Shown here piece after piece: positions 26,858-36,110 of a stretch of DNA of 64,000 nucleotides. The position numbers and the translations under genes are program-made. The stretch covers positions 1 through 64,000 of the forward strand of contig CAMDWG010000007.1 in the NCBI GenBank assembly GCA_945878375.1, written 5' to 3'. How positions within the stretch are numbered: the stretch's first letter is position 1; the number at the start of each line of letters is the position of its first letter. The notes below the pieces were generated by a model. That model was not told the DNA's origin and ran no database searches. It saw only the letters and a list, made by a program, of their open reading frames with translations. This DNA is from Roseomonas mucosa. GTDB taxonomy: Bacteria > Pseudomonadota > Alphaproteobacteria > Acetobacterales > Acetobacteraceae.

Positions 26858-27624
26858 CAGGGCGCCTCCGAAACTGGGCGGGTGGGAAGGCCGGCGGCGG
26901 CCAGCGCCGCCTTGGCGTCGGCGATCCGCATCTCGCCATAATGGAACACGCTCGCGGCCAGCAGCCCGGTGGCGCCGGCCCGCGCGCCATCGACGAAATG
27001 CGCGGCGTTGCCGACCCCGCCGGAGGCGACGATGGGCAGCCGCACCGTCGCCCGCACGGCGCGCAGAAGATCCAGGTCGAAGCCCTGCTTGGTGCCGTCG
27101 CGATCCATCGAGGTCAGCAGGATCTCGCCCGCGCCGCGCTGTTCCATCTGCCGCGCCCAGGCCACCGCATCGATCCCGGTGCCGCGCCGCCCGCCATGGG
27201 TGAAGACCTCCCAGCCACCTCCGCTGCGGCGGGCGTCGATCGCCACCACGATCGCCTGGCTGCCGAAGGCCTCCGCGCCGCGCGTGACCAGCGCGGGATC
27301 GGTGACGGCCGCCGAATTGACAGAGACCTTGTCGGCCCCGGCCAGCAGCAGCTTCCGCATGTCGTCCACGCTGCGGACGCCGCCGCCGACCGTGAGGGGG
27401 ATGAACACCTCCGCCGCGGTGCGGGAGACGACGTCGTACATCGTGTCCCGGTTCTCATGCGTCGCGCCGATGTCGAGGAAGGTGACTTCATCCGCGCCTT
27501 CGCGGCCATAGGCGCGGGCCTGTTCCACCGGATCGCCGGCATCGCGGAGCGCCACGAAGTTCACGCCCTTCACGACGCGGCCGTCCTTGACGTCGAGGCA
27601 GGGGATGACGCGCAGGGCCAGCAC
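26857..27624 (-). CDS. hisF: Imidazole glycerol phosphate synthase subunit HisF
   Basis: A 255-residue cyclase subunit of the HisF-HisH synthase, forming imidazole glycerol phosphate and AICAR. Classic motifs are visible: [19 protein letters not shown] at the N-terminus, [28 protein letters not shown] and the catalytic Asp in [18 protein letters not shown]. The start is a GTG at 27624. It is joined to hisE by a TGATG overlap. HisH, HisA and HisB are not encoded in this window, so the histidine pathway is split. Confidence 0.96.
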   Translation of the reverse strand: MLALRVIPCLDVKDGRVVKGVNFVALRDAGDPVEQARAYGREGADEVTFLDIGATHENRDTMYDVVSRTAAEVFIPLTVGGGVRSVDDMRKLLLAGADKVSVNSAAVTDPALVTRGAEAFGSQAIVVAIDARRSGGGWEVFTHGGRRGTGIDAVAWARQMEQRGAGEILLTSMDRDGTKQGFDLDLLRAVRATVRLPIVASGGVGNAAHFVDGARAGATGLLAASVFHYGEMRIADAKAALAAAGLPTRPVSEAP

Positions 27625-27821
27625 GCGATGGCTCCGGGGCGGACGGCGACCCGGCCGCATTATCCGCGCGGCGTGGATCGCGATCCTGGTTGTGGGGGTC
27701 GCGCGCGGCGCGGAGGCCATGCCCCCGGCGCCACGCGCCGATTGGGCCATGTGCTCCCACCGCGCCGCGCGGTCAAGCGATCCCTGCAGGACCGCCGGAA
27801 CCGCCGGCCTTGGGGGGGCGG

Positions 27822-28103
27822 TCAGCCGCGCCGGACCAGCCCGCGGAGCCGCGCCGTGCCCGCGCGGAAGCGGAGGAGAAGGCGCGCTTCCATATCCTCG
27901 GACTTGGTCACCATCTGCGGCCAGCGCCCGGCGATCCAGCCCATGCCGCGATGGGCCCAGATGTATTGGTGGCGCAGCACGAACATCCCGAGCGCGAGGA
28001 ACAGCACGCCCTGCAGGAAGGGCAGGACAAGGCCGATGACGCCAAGGCCCAGCAGGCTGAAGCCCGCGGCCTTGCGCCTGATCGAGGGGCGGAATTCCAT
28101 CAT
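27822..28103 (-). CDS. Small membrane protein, PGPGW-like
   Basis: A short protein of about 93 residues with two adjacent hydrophobic helices ([20 protein letters not shown] and [16 protein letters not shown]) and a basic C-terminal tail. It resembles the putative PGPGW transmembrane family of unknown function. The start is uncertain: ATG codons at 28103 and 28100, or a TTG at 28139. It lies 46 bp after hrcA in the same direction. The 197 bp between it and hisF show only a GACCGCC/GGCGGTC inverted repeat near 27791-27825 and no gene. Confidence 0.6.
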   Translation of the reverse strand: MMEFRPSIRRKAAGFSLLGLGVIGLVLPFLQGVLFLALGMFVLRHQYIWAHRGMGWIAGRWPQMVTKSEDMEARLLLRFRAGTARLRGLVRRG

Positions 28104-28149
28104 GCGTGGCCAGATGGTCCCGCGCACCCCATGGCGCAACCGCGGGACG

Positions 28150-29274
28150 CTACCCCAGCAGGCGCCCGATCACGCGCGCCGTGTAGTCCACCACCGGCAC
28201 GATCCGCCCGTAATTGATGCGCGTCGGCCCGACCACGCCGATCGCGCCGACGATGCGCTGATCGACGCCGCCCAGGCCGTTGCGGATCGGCGCCACGACC
28301 ATCGACAGCCCCGCGCTGTCGAACAACCCGCTTTCGGCGCCGATGAAGATCTGCACGCCTTCCCCACGCTGCGCGAGGTCGAGCAGGCGCAGCATCGTCT
28401 CCTGCGTCTCCAGCCGCTCGAACAGCGCCTGGATGTCCTGCACGCGCTGCAGCTGGTCCATGTTCTGCAACAGCTTCGCCTGGCCGCGCAGGATCAGCGT
28501 GCCGCCAACCCCGCCGCCCGACCAGGTGGCCAGCCCAGCATTGATCACCTGCTGGGTCAGCTCATCCAGCGCGGTGCGGTTCGCTGCCATCTCGCCCTGC
28601 ACGGCACCGCGCGCTTCCTCCAGCGTGCGGCCGGACAGGCGGGCGTTGAGGTAGTTGCCCGCCTGCACCAGCGCCGAAGGCGGCAGGCCCGCCGGCACCT
28701 CGATCACGCGGTTCTCGACCTGGCCATCGGCGGTGACCAGCACCACCAGCGCGCGGCCCGCGCCGAGCGCCACGAATTCGATGTGGCGCAGCGGCGCCTC
28801 GCTTTTCGGGGCCACGACCAGCCCGGCGGCGCCCGCGAGGCCGCTCAGCATCTGCCCGGCCTCGGCCAGCGTGTCCTGCAGCGATCGCCCGCCGGCGGCG
28901 CAGCGGGCGGCGATCGCGTCCCGCTCCTCCTCCGGCAATGCGCCGAATTGCAGCAGGCCATCCACGAACAGCCGCAGGCCGCGTTCCGTCGGCAGCCGGC
29001 CGGCGGAAGTATGGGGGGCGAACAGGAGCCCCGCTTCCTCCAGGTCGGCCATCACGTTGCGGATCGTGGCGGGCGAGAGCGCATGCGGCAGGCGGCGCGA
29101 CAGGGTGCGGCTGCCAACCGGCTCGCCGGTCTCGACATAAAGCTCGACCAATTGGCGCAGGATCGCCGCCCCCCGATCATCCAGGCCCGGCGCGAGGCCG
29201 GGGCCGAAGGGAGAGGTGGAAAGGCTCACCGCCGGCGCCAGGCTGGGGCGCGGAGGCCGGTGCATCGGACCCAT
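28150..29274 (-). CDS. hrcA: Heat-inducible transcription repressor HrcA
   Basis: A 374-residue repressor of chaperone operons that binds the CIRCE element. A winged-helix N-terminal domain at about 35-110 contains [31 protein letters not shown] and [13 protein letters not shown], all diagnostic. The C-terminal GAF-like domain ends in [20 protein letters not shown]. The start is ambiguous between 29274 and 29265. It is divergent from rph, the usual alphaproteobacterial arrangement. No CIRCE sequence is visible nearby, so autoregulation through it is not supported; the target groESL operon lies elsewhere. Confidence 0.95.
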   Translation of the reverse strand: MGPMHRPPRPSLAPAVSLSTSPFGPGLAPGLDDRGAAILRQLVELYVETGEPVGSRTLSRRLPHALSPATIRNVMADLEEAGLLFAPHTSAGRLPTERGLRLFVDGLLQFGALPEEERDAIAARCAAGGRSLQDTLAEAGQMLSGLAGAAGLVVAPKSEAPLRHIEFVALGAGRALVVLVTADGQVENRVIEVPAGLPPSALVQAGNYLNARLSGRTLEEARGAVQGEMAANRTALDELTQQVINAGLATWSGGGVGGTLILRGQAKLLQNMDQLQRVQDIQALFERLETQETMLRLLDLAQRGEGVQIFIGAESGLFDSAGLSMVVAPIRNGLGGVDQRIVGAIGVVGPTRINYGRIVPVVDYTARVIGRLLG

Positions 29275-29395
29275 GACGTCTGTGTCCCTGACCGTCTGCT
29301 TACGCCCAACGCTAGGGGCAGCGCCGCGCATGGGTCAACCACGCGCGGGGGCATCAATGCTGGACGCACCCCCGCCCCGGGCGCTACGGGGCGCC

Positions 29396-30148
29396 ATGAT
29401 CGAATTCCCCGCTGGCTTCAAAGCCCCCTTCGTCCGCCCCTCCGGCCGCATCGCCGACCAGCTGCGCGCCGTGAGCCTCACGCCCGGCGCCGCCCGGCAT
29501 GCGGAAGGGTCCTGCCTGATCCGCTTCGGCCTGACGGAGGTGCTCTGCACCGCGAGCGTGGAGGGCAAGGTGCCGCCCTTCCTGCGGAATTCCGGCCAGG
29601 GCTGGGTCACGGCGGAATACGGCATGCTGCCGCGTGCCACCCACACCCGCGGCGACCGGGAAGCCGCCCGCGGCAAGCAATCCGGCCGCACCCAGGAAAT
29701 CCAGCGCCTGATCGGCCGCAGCCTGCGCGCGGTGACCGACCTGAAGGCGATGGGGGAGATGACCGTCACGCTCGATTGCGACGTGCTGACCGCCGATGGC
29801 GGCACGCGCACCGCCGCCATCACCGGCGCCTGGGTCGCGCTGCATTTGGCCTTCGAGCATGTGATGGCGAAGACCATCCTGAAGAAGAACCCGCTGCGCG
29901 ACCAGGTCGCCGCGATCTCCTGCGGGATCTGGAACGGCACGCCCGTGCTCGACCTGGACTATGAGGAAGACAGCAAGGCGGAGACGGACGGCAATTTCGT
30001 CATGACCGGCGCGGGCGGGGTGGTGGAAGTGCAGGCCACCGCCGAAGGCGCCCCGTTCTCCGAGGCAGAGCTGACCGCCCTGCTCGGCCTCGCCCGGAAG
30101 GGCACGGCGGAGCTGTTCGCCCGGCAGCGCGAGGCGGTGAAGGCGTGA
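29396..30148 (+). CDS. rph: Ribonuclease PH
   Basis: A 250-residue phosphorolytic 3'-5' exoribonuclease that trims tRNA 3' ends. Family blocks are [33 protein letters not shown], the phosphate-binding [16 protein letters not shown], and [18 protein letters not shown]. The length matches the usual 238-250. It is divergent from hrcA and its stop overlaps rdgB as GTGA, so the two are translationally coupled. Confidence 0.97.
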   Translation: MIEFPAGFKAPFVRPSGRIADQLRAVSLTPGAARHAEGSCLIRFGLTEVLCTASVEGKVPPFLRNSGQGWVTAEYGMLPRATHTRGDREAARGKQSGRTQEIQRLIGRSLRAVTDLKAMGEMTVTLDCDVLTADGGTRTAAITGAWVALHLAFEHVMAKTILKKNPLRDQVAAISCGIWNGTPVLDLDYEEDSKAETDGNFVMTGAGGVVEVQATAEGAPFSEAELTALLGLARKGTAELFARQREAVKA

Positions 30149-30759
30149 CCCGCCGGCGCCTGACGGGGGGCAAGCTGGTGCTGGCCACCCACAATGCCGG
30201 CAAGCTGCGGGAAGTGGCGGCGCTTCTCGCCCCCTGGGGGTTCGAGGTCGTCAGCGCCGGCGCCCTCGGCCTGCCGGAGCCGGCGGAGACGGAGGACAGC
30301 TTCCTCGGCAATGCGCGCATCAAGGCGCTGGCGGCGGCGCGCGCCTCCGGCCTGCCGGCGCTGGCCGATGACAGCGGCTTTTCCGTCGCCGCCCTGGATG
30401 GCGCGCCCGGTGTCCGCACCGCCGATTGGGCCGAGACACCCACCGGCCGCGACTATGCGATGGCGATGGGGAAGGTCGAAAAGCTGGCGCGCCACGCATC
30501 CGACCGGCGGGCCTGGTTCTCCTGCGCCCTGGTGGTCGCCTGGCCGGATGGACACACGGAAGGCTTCCTGGGCGAGGCGCATGGCAACTGGGTGTGGCCG
30601 CCGCGCGGGGCGAACGGCTTCGGCTACGACCCGATGTTCGTCCCCACCGGCGGCACCGAGACCTTCGGCGAGATGGCGCCAGAGGCCAAGCACGCGATCA
30701 GCCACCGCGCCGCCGCCTTCGCGCTGCTCTCGGCCGATTGCCTGCCGCCGCAGGCTTGA
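30145..30759 (+). CDS. rdgB: dITP/XTP pyrophosphatase (RdgB/HAM1)
   Basis: A 204-residue nucleotide-pool sanitising enzyme that hydrolyses dITP and XTP. The N-terminal [14 protein letters not shown], the catalytic [18 protein letters not shown] and the C-terminal [10 protein letters not shown]...SHRAAAF are family signatures. The GTG start at 30145 overlaps the rph stop (GTGA). The rph-rdgB-hemW neighbourhood is conserved in alphaproteobacteria; here a sugar dehydrogenase and two small genes separate rdgB from hemW. Confidence 0.96.
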   Translation: MTRRRLTGGKLVLATHNAGKLREVAALLAPWGFEVVSAGALGLPEPAETEDSFLGNARIKALAAARASGLPALADDSGFSVAALDGAPGVRTADWAETPTGRDYAMAMGKVEKLARHASDRRAWFSCALVVAWPDGHTEGFLGEAHGNWVWPPRGANGFGYDPMFVPTGGTETFGEMAPEAKHAISHRAAAFALLSADCLPPQA

Positions 30760-30814
30760 ACCCACACGGCCGCACCCCTTGTCTGGCGGGAACAACGGGC
30801 CGGGACGTGTGACG

Positions 30815-31978
30815 ATGCGGGCGATCGGGGCGTTGCTGCTGGCCTTCGGCCTGGCCTGGACCATCCCGGCCACAGCGCAGACGGTGTTGAGCGAAGCCCG
30901 CCCCGCCGCCATCCAGGGTCTCCAGCTTGTCGCCGTCGCCAAGGGGCTGGAACGCCCCTGGGCGCTCGCTTTCCTGCCGGATGGCGGGATGCTGGTGACG
31001 GAACGGCCGGGGCGGCTGCGCCTGGTGCGGGACGGTGCGCTCGACCCACGCCCCATCGCCGGGGTGCCGGAGGTGCATCCCCAGGGCCAGGGCGGGCTGC
31101 TGGATATCGCCCTGCACCCGGATTTCGCCCGCAACCGCACCCTGTTCCTGACCTACGCACACGGCACCGCCCAGGCCAACCGCACGCGGATCGCGCGGGC
31201 GGTGTTCGATGCGGAAGCCCATGCGCTGCGCGATCTGCGCGTGATCTTCGAAGTGAACCGGGACAAGCCGGGCAGCCAGCATTTTGGCAGCCGCTTGCTG
31301 GTGCTGCCAGATGGCACGCTGCTGGCCACCATCGGCGATGGCGGCAACCCACCGGCTTCGCTGGATGGCCGCCTGATCCGGGATAATGCGCAGGACCTGT
31401 CGAACCATATCGGCGCCGTCGTGCGGATCGCCGAGGATGGCGGCATCCCGCGCGACAACCCCTTCCTCGGCCGCGCCGATGCGCGGCCGGAGATCTGGAG
31501 CTACGGCCATCGCAACGCGCAGGGGCTGGCCTGGGACCCGATCCGCCGGATCGTGTGGTCGAACGAGCATGGCAGCCGCTTCGGCGATGAGCTGAACCGG
31601 CTGGAGCCGGGCCGCAATTTCGGCTGGCCGCTGGCCTCGCACAGCGCAGAGTATCGGGGCGGCGCGCAGGTCGGCGCCGGGCGCAGCCTGCCCGGGATGG
31701 TGGACCCGGTGCTGGCCTGGCTTTCGGCGCATGCGCCATCGGGGCTGGCCGTTTACACCGGCGACCGCTTCCCGGCCTGGCGCGGGGATCTTTTCTCGGG
31801 CGGGCTGCAAAGCCGCGACGTGCGGCGCATCCGGCTGAACGTCGCCGGGCGCGTGGTGGGGGAGGAGGCGATCGAGGTCGGCCGTCGCATCCGCGACGTG
31901 CGCCAGGGCCCGGATGGCTTCCTCTACCTGCTGACGGATGAAAGCCCGGGGCTGATCCTGCGGGTGGAGCCAGGCTGA
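30815..31978 (+). CDS. PQQ-dependent soluble sugar dehydrogenase (YliI/Asd-like)
   Basis: A 387-residue periplasmic beta-propeller enzyme. The signal peptide spans residues 1-22 and ends at ATAQ. Propeller motifs include LERPWALAFLPDGGMLVTER, the catalytic-site segment QHFGSRLLVLPDGTLLATIGDGG, and NEHGSRFGDELNRLEPGRNFGWP, which coordinates PQQ and calcium in relatives. It would oxidise aldose sugars. No pqq genes are in the window. ATG 30815 is 55 bp after rdgB; an internal GTG is a weaker choice. Confidence 0.9.
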   Translation: MRAIGALLLAFGLAWTIPATAQTVLSEARPAAIQGLQLVAVAKGLERPWALAFLPDGGMLVTERPGRLRLVRDGALDPRPIAGVPEVHPQGQGGLLDIALHPDFARNRTLFLTYAHGTAQANRTRIARAVFDAEAHALRDLRVIFEVNRDKPGSQHFGSRLLVLPDGTLLATIGDGGNPPASLDGRLIRDNAQDLSNHIGAVVRIAEDGGIPRDNPFLGRADARPEIWSYGHRNAQGLAWDPIRRIVWSNEHGSRFGDELNRLEPGRNFGWPLASHSAEYRGGAQVGAGRSLPGMVDPVLAWLSAHAPSGLAVYTGDRFPAWRGDLFSGGLQSRDVRRIRLNVAGRVVGEEAIEVGRRIRDVRQGPDGFLYLLTDESPGLILRVEPG

Positions 31979-32003
31979 CCGGGCTGCCGAGCGGCGCCAG
32001 GCG

Positions 32004-32393
32004 TCAGAGCGTCGCCGCGGCCAGGCCCAGCAGCGCGGCGGCCGCGCAGCCCATCATGGCGAAGGTCAGGCTCATCCCGAAGACGCGCCATTTGAAATCC
32101 TCGGGCTCTCGCGCGATGCCGGTCGCATGCACCAGGCGCCCCGCGACCAGCGCAACGCCGAGCGCATGCAGGGCCCAGTCGGGCAGGCCGTTGACCTCGC
32201 ACAGCGCCAGCAGCAGCAGGGCGAAGGGCACGTATTCCGCGAAATTGCCATGGGCGCGCGCGGCGCGCTGCACCAGGCGATGATCGGTGCCGAGCGCCAC
32301 CCGATACAGCCGCCGCGCCTTGATGACGCGCGTGGCCAGCCAGATGAAGTAGAGGCCGAGAAGGCCCGCATAGAGCGCGGTGACAGGCAGCAT
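32004..32393 (-). CDS. MAPEG family membrane protein
   Basis: A 129-residue four-helix membrane protein of the MAPEG family. ARAHGNFAEYVPFALLLLALCE is the family hallmark and VHATGI follows. Eukaryotic members are glutathione transferases; bacterial ones are mostly uncharacterised. It is convergent with the sugar dehydrogenase gene and follows the YbaK-like gene by 70 bp. Confidence 0.9.
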   Translation of the reverse strand: MLPVTALYAGLLGLYFIWLATRVIKARRLYRVALGTDHRLVQRAARAHGNFAEYVPFALLLLALCEVNGLPDWALHALGVALVAGRLVHATGIAREPEDFKWRVFGMSLTFAMMGCAAAALLGLAAATL

Positions 32394-32463
32394 TAGATCT
32401 CTCCGCCCTCAAGCGCTGGGCGGCGGGCGCCGTTCGGCGCCTCGGCCGGCTTCGCCGTCCGCA

Positions 32464-32937
32464 TCATGCGACCTCCTTCACATCGGCCACCGTCCCGCCC
32501 GAGATCCGCAGCAGCTCGGCCGGGGTCGTGGCGAAGACATGCATGGGCGACCCCGCGGCGGCCCAGACGCGATCATAGGCCAGCAGATCCTCGTCCACCA
32601 ACACCAACGGCGGCGTCAGGTGGCCGAGCGGCGCGACGCCGCCGATGGCGAAGCCGGTCACATCGCGCACCCACTTGCCGTCAGCACGTTTCAAGTGAAA
32701 CCCCGTGGTCGCCGCCACCTTGCCCATGTCCACCCGGTTGGCCCCCGACGCAATCACCAGCACCGCGCCTTCGCCGGCCCGGAAGATGATCGACTTGGCG
32801 ATCTGCGCGACCTGGCAGCCCACGGCCGCCGCCGCATCGGCGGCGCTGCGCGTGCCTTCGGGGAAGGCCTCGATGCTGTCCGCATGCCCGGCCGCGACCA
32901 GCGCCGCGCGCACCCGTTCGACAGACCCGCCCGACAT
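32464..32937 (-). CDS. YbaK/EbsC-type aminoacyl-tRNA deacylase
   Basis: A 157-residue stand-alone editing protein of the YbaK/ProX family that removes wrongly attached amino acids (Ala or Cys on tRNA-Pro in known cases). Core motifs are AVGCQVAQIAKSIIF, the GGVAPLGHLTPPLVLVDEDL loop, and a terminal AGSPMHVFATTPAELLRI. The substrate cannot be assigned from sequence. It is divergent from hemW with only 16 bp between starts, so promoters must lie within coding sequence. Confidence 0.9.
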   Translation of the reverse strand: MSGGSVERVRAALVAAGHADSIEAFPEGTRSAADAAAAVGCQVAQIAKSIIFRAGEGAVLVIASGANRVDMGKVAATTGFHLKRADGKWVRDVTGFAIGGVAPLGHLTPPLVLVDEDLLAYDRVWAAAGSPMHVFATTPAELLRISGGTVADVKEVA

Positions 32938-32953
32938 CCCATATCTCCCGCCG

Positions 32954-34117
32954 ATGGAATCCCTCGCCCTCTACATCCACTGGCCCTTCTGCGCCGCCAA
33001 GTGCCCCTATTGCGACTTCAACAGCCATGTGCGGGACAAGGTGGACCACGCCGCCTTCGCCGCCGCGCTGCGCGCCGAGCTGGCGCGGGAAGCCGCGCGG
33101 GCCAATGAGGCAGGCAGGCGACGTCCGCTGGCCTCGATCTTCTTCGGCGGCGGCACGCCGAGCTTGATGCGGCCCGAGACGGCCGCCGCGCTGATCGAGG
33201 ACGCCCAGCGCCTGTTCGACCCGCTGCCCGATCTTGAGATCACGCTGGAAGCCAACCCGACCAGCGTGGAACGCGACAAGCTGCGCGCCTTCCGCGCGGC
33301 GGGCGTGAACCGCGTCTCGCTCGGCGTGCAGGCGCTGGATTTCGCGGCGCTGTCGTTCCTGGGGCGCAAGCATGATGTGGGGGATGCGATCCGCGCGCTG
33401 GACTTCGCGCGGGAGACCTTCCCGCGCGTGTCCTTCGACATGATCTACGCCCGCCCCGGGCAGGACGAAGCAGCCTGGCGGGCGGAGTTGCGCCGCGCCC
33501 TGGCGCTGGCGGCGGACCACCTCTCGCTCTACCAGCTGACGGTGGAGCCGGGGACGCAATTCGCGACGCTGCACGCCCGCGGCGCCTTCGCGCTGCCGGA
33601 AGGCGACGAGGCCGCGCGCCTCTATGCTGCGACGGCGGAGGAAGCCGCGCGCTTCGGCCTGTTGCCCTATGAGATCTCGAACTACGCCCAGCCGGGGGCG
33701 GAGAGCCGGCACAACCTCGCCTACTGGCGCTATGGCGACTACATCGGCATCGGCGCCGGCGCGCATCAGCGCCTGACGATGCAGGATGGCCGCCTTCTGG
33801 CCGCGCGGCGCCATCGCGCGCCGGAAGAATGGCTCGCCCGTGTGCAGCGCGACGGGCATGCGGTAACGGAAGAAGAAGCGCTGTCCCCACGCGACCGGGG
33901 GCGGGAAGCGCTGCTGATGGGGCTGCGGCTGACAGAGGGCGTCGATCCCGCGCGGATCGAGGCGCGCAGCACGCTCCGCTTCGAACAGGCCGTGGACATG
34001 GCGATGCTGCAGACGCTCTGTGCGGAAGGGCTGATGACCTGGCGCAATGGCAGGCTGGCTGCCACGCAGGACGGGCTGCTGCGACTGGACGCGATCCTGC
34101 CCTTGCTGTTGAATTGA
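32954..34117 (+). CDS. hemW: HemW, heme chaperone / radical SAM protein
   Basis: A 387-residue HemW, formerly called oxygen-independent coproporphyrinogen oxidase-like. The radical-SAM cluster is Cys13-x3-Cys17-x2-Cys20 (FCAAKCPYCDF). It lacks the long N-terminus of true HemN, which fits a heme chaperone. The GGGTPSLM, SLGVQALD and HNLAYWRYGDYIGIGAGAH blocks are conserved. ATG 32954 was chosen because it gives the family-typical ALYIHWPFC start. Its stop is 53 bp before the pyruvyl-transferase-like triplet. Confidence 0.95.
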   Translation: MESLALYIHWPFCAAKCPYCDFNSHVRDKVDHAAFAAALRAELAREAARANEAGRRRPLASIFFGGGTPSLMRPETAAALIEDAQRLFDPLPDLEITLEANPTSVERDKLRAFRAAGVNRVSLGVQALDFAALSFLGRKHDVGDAIRALDFARETFPRVSFDMIYARPGQDEAAWRAELRRALALAADHLSLYQLTVEPGTQFATLHARGAFALPEGDEAARLYAATAEEAARFGLLPYEISNYAQPGAESRHNLAYWRYGDYIGIGAGAHQRLTMQDGRLLAARRHRAPEEWLARVQRDGHAVTEEEALSPRDRGREALLMGLRLTEGVDPARIEARSTLRFEQAVDMAMLQTLCAEGLMTWRNGRLAATQDGLLRLDAILPLLLN

Positions 34118-34170
34118 TTCATGGTCGCAACCACGCATCGCGATATCCTTGCTGTTTCGCGGCGCGCGGC

Positions 34171-35121
34171 ATGAGCACGCTGCTGGTCACGGAAGCGCCA
34201 TTCCGCGGCCTGCTCTCCCGCGCGATCATCGAGGCGACGGTGGCGGCCCTGCGGCCAGGCGCGCCGCTGCTTCTCGCAACGGATGCGCCACAGGCTCCGG
34301 AGGGCTTCCTGCCCCAACCGCTCGGCACCTTGCCGGCGGGTGTGGAGGAGGCGGTGCTGACAGGCGTGTTCCTGGATCGCGTCTGGCTGGAGGGCGCGGT
34401 GTCCATAGCGGCGGCCGCGGTCGCCGCCGGCCTGCGGCTGCGTGTCCACAATCTCGGCCTTGAAGACAAGGCGCTGGGCGCGGCGCCGCCGGATGTCGGC
34501 GTGCTGGAGAAAGCCGGCACCCTCGGCCTGCGCGACCACAGGACCGCCAATGCCCTGACGCTCTGGCGTGTTGCCGCCGACATGCGCGTGCTTGGCTATC
34601 CTGAACGCCATGTCGTGGCCGATGCGACGCTCGCGGCCATGCTGCCGGCAGGCCGGATATTGGGCCTCGCGCTGCGCGGCAGGTCCGGAATGGCAGAGCG
34701 GGCGCGCCTGCCCGCCATACTGCAGCGGCTGGGGGCAAAAGGCGGCTGGTCCGTGCTGCCCCTGCCGGTGGCCGGCCCCGGCACCGCCGATGACGAAACC
34801 GCCACAAACCATGCCGCCGCCGCCGCGCTGCTGCCGGATGCGCCGTTGCTGCTGCCGAAGCTCGGAGAGCCCGCCTTCTGGCAGCAGGAGATCACACCGG
34901 CACGGCTGAAGGGGCTGGTCGCGCGCTGCGACCTGGTGCTGACGAACCGCGATCTAGTGGCCGGCTATGCGGCATCCTGTGGCGTGCCGGTGATTGGACT
35001 GCAGGACGGACCCGACCGCCGGATCGTCAGCTGCATGGCGACGCTGGCGAATGCGGTGGCACCGGGCTCGGCCTTGATGACCCTGCCGGCTGTCGGGGAA
35101 GGGAAAGGGCACACCGCGTGA
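34171..35121 (+). CDS. Polysaccharide pyruvyl transferase-related protein, divergent paralogue A
   Basis: A 316-residue cytoplasmic protein with no confident family by itself. It aligns along its length with the gene at 36107: FRGLLSRAIIEAT versus FRDIRSQAILAML, LPAGRILGLALRG versus LPAGPILGLSMIG, and SCMATLANAVAPGSAL versus SCMATLANDLAAGSAL. Its C-terminus (LTPARLKGLVARCDLVLTN...PVIGL) also matches the middle gene, which has a clear pyruvyl-transferase motif. It lacks GNLGD at the N-terminus. It may be a divergent transferase or a partner subunit. It overlaps the next gene by 4 bp. Confidence 0.65.
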   Translation: MSTLLVTEAPFRGLLSRAIIEATVAALRPGAPLLLATDAPQAPEGFLPQPLGTLPAGVEEAVLTGVFLDRVWLEGAVSIAAAAVAAGLRLRVHNLGLEDKALGAAPPDVGVLEKAGTLGLRDHRTANALTLWRVAADMRVLGYPERHVVADATLAAMLPAGRILGLALRGRSGMAERARLPAILQRLGAKGGWSVLPLPVAGPGTADDETATNHAAAAALLPDAPLLLPKLGEPAFWQQEITPARLKGLVARCDLVLTNRDLVAGYAASCGVPVIGLQDGPDRRIVSCMATLANAVAPGSALMTLPAVGEGKGHTA

Positions 35122-36110
35122 TGCAGTTCGGACCGACGGTGCATCTCGGCGCTTTTGGCTATGGCAACCTGGGCGACGAGCTTTGCCTGATGGAGGCGAT
35201 GCGCGCCTTCCCCGCGGCCGAGGCGCATGCCTTCTCCGTCGCGCCGGACTGGACGATGCGCTGCGTGCCCGCACTGGCAGGTTGCTTTCGCGACGATGCG
35301 AAGATGCTGGCGATGAAACCTGCGCGCGTGGTCTTCGGCGGCGGGCTGTTCGGCACAGCGGCGGCGTTCCGCGCCTGGATGCCTGCGCTTGTGCGGGCCG
35401 AAGCCGCGGGGGCGGAGATCCATCTCCACAATCTTGGCGTCGCCTGGCTGCTGGGCGATCTTGGCTGGCTGGATGCTGCGGCACAGGGCGTGATCGCGCG
35501 CGCGGCGAGCTTCACCGTCCGCGACTACGTCTCGGTGGAACGGATCGCCGAAGCGGGGATCGCGCGCATGCCGCGCATCACGCATTTCCCCGAAGCCGAC
35601 ATCGAACCCGATTTTTCCCTGGCCGATGCGGTTCTGCCGCGCGGACCGAAGCTGCTCGGCGTCTCCATCATCCCCCAGCCGCTGATGCAGGCCTGCCTGC
35701 GCCAGGATGCCGCGACGGTGCGGGCGCTGGTGGCGGAGTTCGCGGACCATGCGATCGTGCCCATCGTCAGCACCGTGCATCTCGCCACGCCGGATGAGGA
35801 CGACGCAGCGGGCTGCGCCGATTTCCTGCGCGAGTTCCTGCCGGACAACAGCATTGTCGCGCCCATCCTGCTCGATCGCGCGCATTGGCGTGCGGAACTG
35901 ACACCGCAGCGGCTGAAGGGGATCATCGCGCGCTGCGATACGCTGCTGACGCATCGCAAGCACAACGCCGTGCATGGCATCGGCGCGGGCGTGCGCGTGA
36001 TCGGGCTGCACCCGATGGTGGATGAAAGCCTGCGCCGCACCTTCATCGCGCTGACACACCGGCTGGCGCCGGGCTCGCGCTGCGTCGGGCTACACGCACC
36101 GCCAGCATGA
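35118..36110 (+). CDS. Polysaccharide pyruvyl transferase family protein (CsaB-like)
   Basis: A 330-residue protein with the N-terminal signature LGAFGYGNLGDELCLMEAM of the PF04230 polysaccharide pyruvyl transferases, which add ketal-pyruvate to cell-wall or exopolysaccharides. Other family elements are VVFGGGLFG, HNLGVAWLLGD and a C-terminal DTLLTHRKHNAVHGIGAGV resembling the TGRLH-like donor-site region. The start GTG or ATG (35118/35121) overlaps the upstream stop; the 3' end overlaps the next gene as ATGA. No exopolysaccharide cluster is adjacent, so the acceptor is unknown. Confidence 0.8.
   Translation: MMQFGPTVHLGAFGYGNLGDELCLMEAMRAFPAAEAHAFSVAPDWTMRCVPALAGCFRDDAKMLAMKPARVVFGGGLFGTAAAFRAWMPALVRAEAAGAEIHLHNLGVAWLLGDLGWLDAAAQGVIARAASFTVRDYVSVERIAEAGIARMPRITHFPEADIEPDFSLADAVLPRGPKLLGVSIIPQPLMQACLRQDAATVRALVAEFADHAIVPIVSTVHLATPDEDDAAGCADFLREFLPDNSIVAPILLDRAHWRAELTPQRLKGIIARCDTLLTHRKHNAVHGIGAGVRVIGLHPMVDESLRRTFIALTHRLAPGSRCVGLHAPPA

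Noticed and set aside
29275-29395. CIRCE element between hrcA and rph
   Set aside because: No TTAGCACTC-N9-GAGTGCTAA-like inverted repeat is present.
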